NCBI GenBank assembly: GCA_015661045.1
Contig: JACVQG010000070.1
Coordinates: 1-7,967 of the forward strand
Reading direction: 5' to 3'
Length of the DNA stretch: 7,967 nucleotides
Source of the DNA: Dehalococcoidia bacterium
Lineage (GTDB): Bacteria; Chloroflexota; Dehalococcoidia; JACVQG01
Positions 5,922 to 7,967 of this stretch are shown here, piece by piece (position 1 is the first letter of the stretch; every line of letters begins with the position of its first letter). The position numbers and the translations under genes are program-made. The notes under the pieces were generated by a model. It saw only the letters and a program-made list of their open reading frames with translations. It was not told the DNA's origin and made no database searches.

Positions 5922-6290
5922 ATGGTTCCATTTGGACAGGGCAAACCTAAATTCAGGAAAGATAATAAAAAAGATGGCAAACGAGAAGGCAAAGGGAAAT
6001 ATGTCCCTAAGCGGAAGGTATGCGGTTTTTGTGTGGACAAAGTGGAGACAATTGAATATAAGGACTCGTCCAAGTTGCGCCGTTTTATCTCAGACCGTGG
6101 GAAGATAGAACCACGACGTCGCACAGGCACATGCGCCAAGCACCAAAGATCCCTGGCCATTGCCATTAAGAGAGCTCGGCATCTGGCCTTATTGCCATAC
6201 ACTCCAATGCATATACGCAGGTCCGGAATAGTTTTGCCTCAAACCTCATTTCCGGCTCCGCACTTTGAGCAAAAAGTAAGCGACACCTGA
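5922..6290 (+). CDS. rpsR: 30S ribosomal protein S18 with N- and C-terminal extensions
   Basis: S18 partners S6 on the 30S platform. The core (about 31-98) is unmistakable: [61 protein letters not shown]. It keeps zinc-type cysteines Cys34 and Cys37, with Cys71 and His74 possibly completing the site. At 122 residues it is longer than the usual 75-100: about 25 extra basic residues precede the core, and about 24 residues follow MHIR, where many homologues stop near LPY. AAAGGAG (5911-5917) is only four bases from ATG 5922, but no better in-frame start exists; ATG 5918 is out of frame. The C-terminal tail looks unconserved and is discussed separately. The gene closes the rpsF-ssb-rpsR operon before a strong terminator. 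Confidence 0.95.
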   Translation: MVPFGQGKPKFRKDNKKDGKREGKGKYVPKRKVCGFCVDKVETIEYKDSSKLRRFISDRGKIEPRRRTGTCAKHQRSLAIAIKRARHLALLPYTPMHIRRSGIVLPQTSFPAPHFEQKVSDT

Positions 6291-6342
6291 AAATAACCTT
6301 ATTGCGTATCTACTTTGAATATTATTAAAGGAACATTACCCC

Positions 6343-6370
6343 ACCCCCCGGCTTACCGGGGGGTTTAATT
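6343..6370 (+). terminator. Rho-independent terminator after rpsR
   Basis: CCCCCCGG (6344-6351) and CCGGGGGG (6356-6363) form a perfect 8-bp stem. A6343-T6364 extends it to 9 bp, with a CTTA loop. A T-rich run TTTAATTT (6364-6371 region) follows. It lies 53 bases after the rpsR stop and separates that operon from the downstream parvulin gene. Confidence 0.85.
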
Positions 6371-6401
6371 TCAAAAGGTCGGCTTTAATCTATCATTTAG
6401 T

Positions 6402-6407
6402 GGGGGG
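6402..6407 (+). promoter_or_regulatory. G-rich ribosome-binding site of the parvulin gene
   Basis: A GGGGGG run, six bases before TTG 6414, is the only Shine-Dalgarno-like sequence near that start. It is unusual in being pure G. It is complementary to the C-rich 5' side of the upstream terminator. Confidence 0.5.
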
Positions 6408-6413
6408 TACCTC

Positions 6414-7433
6414 TTGGCGAAAAAGTCCCACGTTACACCTGTAAAACAGCTAACACAACGTCAAAAATCCCGGTGGCAAAAAGAACATAAAAGACAGAGG
6501 CTCATTTTTTTAATTGGCACAGCCGTTATCGTCCTGATAGTTGGCGTATTGGGATACGGGTATTTTACTTCTCAATTAGCTCCACGGTGGCAAACTGCAA
6601 TTCAGGTCAATAATACTAAATTTAATACACAATATTATGTCAATTATTTGCGCGCTATTTTAGGTAACCGCGCCAATGATGCAAGCGCCATCGGCGGTAT
6701 TACCCCGACTCTGGTTGTAGAAATACAGGATATCGAGCTGATTAAGCAGTCGGCACGGGATTTCGATATTTCAGTAAGTGAAGAGGACGTAAATCAATAT
6801 ATTCGCGATAGCCTTGTAAAACCGGATGAGAAAGATAAAATCACCGAAACAGAAATTCAAGATAGGACAAATAAGTTTATTTCCAACCTCCCTTTTTCAT
6901 TGGAGTTTTTTAAAGAGGTTGTTTCCAATGATATTTTCCGAACCAAATTCAGAGAAAAAATAGAAAGCAAGGTGCCAACCGAGGCCGAGCAAGTTAAGTT
7001 GAGCGCTATCCGCTTAGAGGACGATGTGACAGCTACGGAGGTCCGTACCAAATTGGATAGCGGTGGTGATTTCTCGGCATTGGTCAAAGAGTATTCTAAA
7101 GACGAGAATTCCAAGGATAAGGGCGGTGACATAGGGTGGATATCGAGGGGTGTTTTACCCGAATTGGATGAAGCGGCCTTCTCCTTGCCTGTCGGGAATA
7201 CCAGTCAACCAATCGCCACACCTGGCGGTTACTTTATCATTATGGTAACGGAGAAAAAGGCATCAAGTCCAATTAGCGATGAGGCCCTGGCAACTCTTAA
7301 ATCCCGGGCTTTTACTAAATGGATTGATGAAGCCAGGAAAAATAATAAGCTTGAAAATTACCTTGTTGATAAAACAACCGGGAATGTGGAGCCGCAAAAA
7401 TTAAGCTGGATAGTAAACCAGTTAAAGTCATAA
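6414..7433 (+). CDS. Membrane-anchored SurA/PrsA-like peptidyl-prolyl isomerase family protein
   Basis: The 339-residue protein has a very basic N-terminal tail (1-29), one membrane segment (about 30-51, LIFLIGTAVIVLIVGVLGYG) and an outward-facing body. Residues about 60-185 resemble the helical SurA N-terminal chaperone domain. Residues about 193-281 form a parvulin domain with GGDFSALVKEYSKDENSKDKGGDIGW, LPELDEAAFSLPVG and TPGGYFIIMV. The usual role is folding of exported proteins. Both conserved parvulin histidines appear to be missing: the RHIL position reads SAI (Ala198) and GYH reads GYF (Phe274). It may therefore act as a chaperone rather than an efficient isomerase. The start is TTG 6414, six bases after GGGGGG. 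It follows the rpsR terminator and converges on the MFS gene with an 18-base gap. Confidence 0.88.
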   Translation: MAKKSHVTPVKQLTQRQKSRWQKEHKRQRLIFLIGTAVIVLIVGVLGYGYFTSQLAPRWQTAIQVNNTKFNTQYYVNYLRAILGNRANDASAIGGITPTLVVEIQDIELIKQSARDFDISVSEEDVNQYIRDSLVKPDEKDKITETEIQDRTNKFISNLPFSLEFFKEVVSNDIFRTKFREKIESKVPTEAEQVKLSAIRLEDDVTATEVRTKLDSGGDFSALVKEYSKDENSKDKGGDIGWISRGVLPELDEAAFSLPVGNTSQPIATPGGYFIIMVTEKKASSPISDEALATLKSRAFTKWIDEARKNNKLENYLVDKTTGNVEPQKLSWIVNQLKS

Positions 7434-7451
7434 TTATATCCGTTTTAAAGC

Positions 7452-7967
7452 TTACCGGTCCGATGGCCTTAGGGTTGTGTTTAAAATAGCCGCCAGGACA
7501 AAGGATACCGATGCTACCAAAAAGGCTATCGTATAGGTGCCGGTAACATCCACAACAAACCCTGCCAGCAAAGCGCCCAGTCCTCCCAATCCAACCCCCA
7601 CGCCGGTGATTATCCCGGTAAGCTCCCCTGCCGATCGAGTACCGAACAAATGGCTTACTAACCCCGGTAATATGGGTACCCTGGTGCCATGAGAAAATCC
7701 AAAGAATATAGTAAAAAGATAAAACATCCATATATCCCTGGAATATATGAGCCATATCAACGTTCCGCTGCCAATAACACAAAACAGTACCATGCTTTTC
7801 TTCCAACCGAGTTTGTCTGCTGCGACACCGCCTACTATCCTGCCGGGAACACTCATCCCTCCAATAAATCCCATGGCCGCAGCAGCGGCGGCAGGGGTTA
7901 CACCGCTTTCTATAGCATAGGGAATGAAATGAACTGCTACCAGGCTTATGGGAAGAACGCTGAACAT
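7452..7967 (-). CDS. MFS transporter, C-terminal half (partial, cut by window edge)
   Basis: About 171 residues of a major facilitator superfamily permease are visible; the start lies beyond base 7967, and the ATG at the edge is probably internal. About six hydrophobic segments match transmembrane helices 7-12. GRIVGGVAADKLGWKKSMVLF is the MFS loop motif (G-x3-D-(R/K)-x-G-(R/K)-(R/K)) that follows helix 8. FFGFSHGTRVPILPGLVSHLFG and GVGVGLGGLGALLAGFVVDVTGTYTIAF are typical of helices 10-11 in monocarboxylate/oxalate-formate-like MFS proteins. A carboxylate substrate is only a guess from that resemblance. The gene ends 18 bases from the convergent parvulin gene, with no obvious hairpin between them. 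Confidence 0.88.
   Translation of the reverse strand: MFSVLPISLVAVHFIPYAIESGVTPAAAAAAMGFIGGMSVPGRIVGGVAADKLGWKKSMVLFCVIGSGTLIWLIYSRDIWMFYLFTIFFGFSHGTRVPILPGLVSHLFGTRSAGELTGIITGVGVGLGGLGALLAGFVVDVTGTYTIAFLVASVSFVLAAILNTTLRPSDR

Noticed and set aside
5909..6202. Minus-strand ORF of 97 codons over rpsR
   Set aside because: It is antisense to a clear ribosomal protein gene and has no recognisable motif; only the short piece near 6242-6286 drew attention and is reported as a finding.
6369..6396. Promoter for the parvulin gene (TTTCAA, 16 bases, TATCAT)
   Set aside because: The -35 matches only three of six bases, and transcription would start inside the G-rich ribosome-binding site.
7315..7806. 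Second minus-strand ORF overlapping the MFS and parvulin genes
   Set aside because: It lies in another frame across the true MFS coding sequence and into the convergent gene, and its sequence is not family-like.

Overview
The window looks like a piece of a bacterial chromosome, most likely from an uncultured Chloroflexota (Dehalococcoidia-like) or a similar anaerobic lineage. This is inference from gene style: a short L28 and an S18 that both keep their zinc cysteines, an rpsF-ssb-rpsR cluster with no rplI after it, coenzyme-B12 acyl-CoA chemistry, and frequent TTG starts. No marker here fixes the taxonomy. All genes are tightly packed, and no gap between genes exceeds about 125 bases apart from the weakly supported first 400 bases.

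Layout. Positions 1-409 hold one doubtful small lysine-rich ORF. Positions 410-1721 are argH (argininosuccinate lyase), broken by an out-of-frame deletion of about 62 bp that removes exactly the catalytic-serine signature loop. rpmB (L28) runs convergently on the minus strand, and the two stop codons share one CTAG. From a promoter at about 1930-1957, five plus-strand genes follow in an operon-like row: a crotonase-family enoyl-CoA hydratase, an unrecognised protein with a putative zinc site, methylmalonyl-CoA epimerase, a double-domain VOC protein related to that epimerase, and a free-standing B12-binding subunit of an acyl-CoA mutase. The set points to methylmalonyl-CoA or a related branched acyl-CoA. 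The catalytic mutase subunit is not in the window.

An extended -10 promoter then starts rpsF-ssb-rpsR, which ends at a strong intrinsic terminator. After it comes a membrane-anchored SurA/PrsA-type parvulin protein whose parvulin domain lacks both usual histidines. Last, on the minus strand, is the C-terminal half of an MFS transporter cut by the window edge.

The most notable points are the argH lesion, the three VOC domains in a row with a degenerate third copy, the B12 subunit without its partner, and an S18 C-terminal tail whose antisense strand reads like half of a zinc ribbon. I see no CRISPR array, insertion sequence, tRNA or rRNA.
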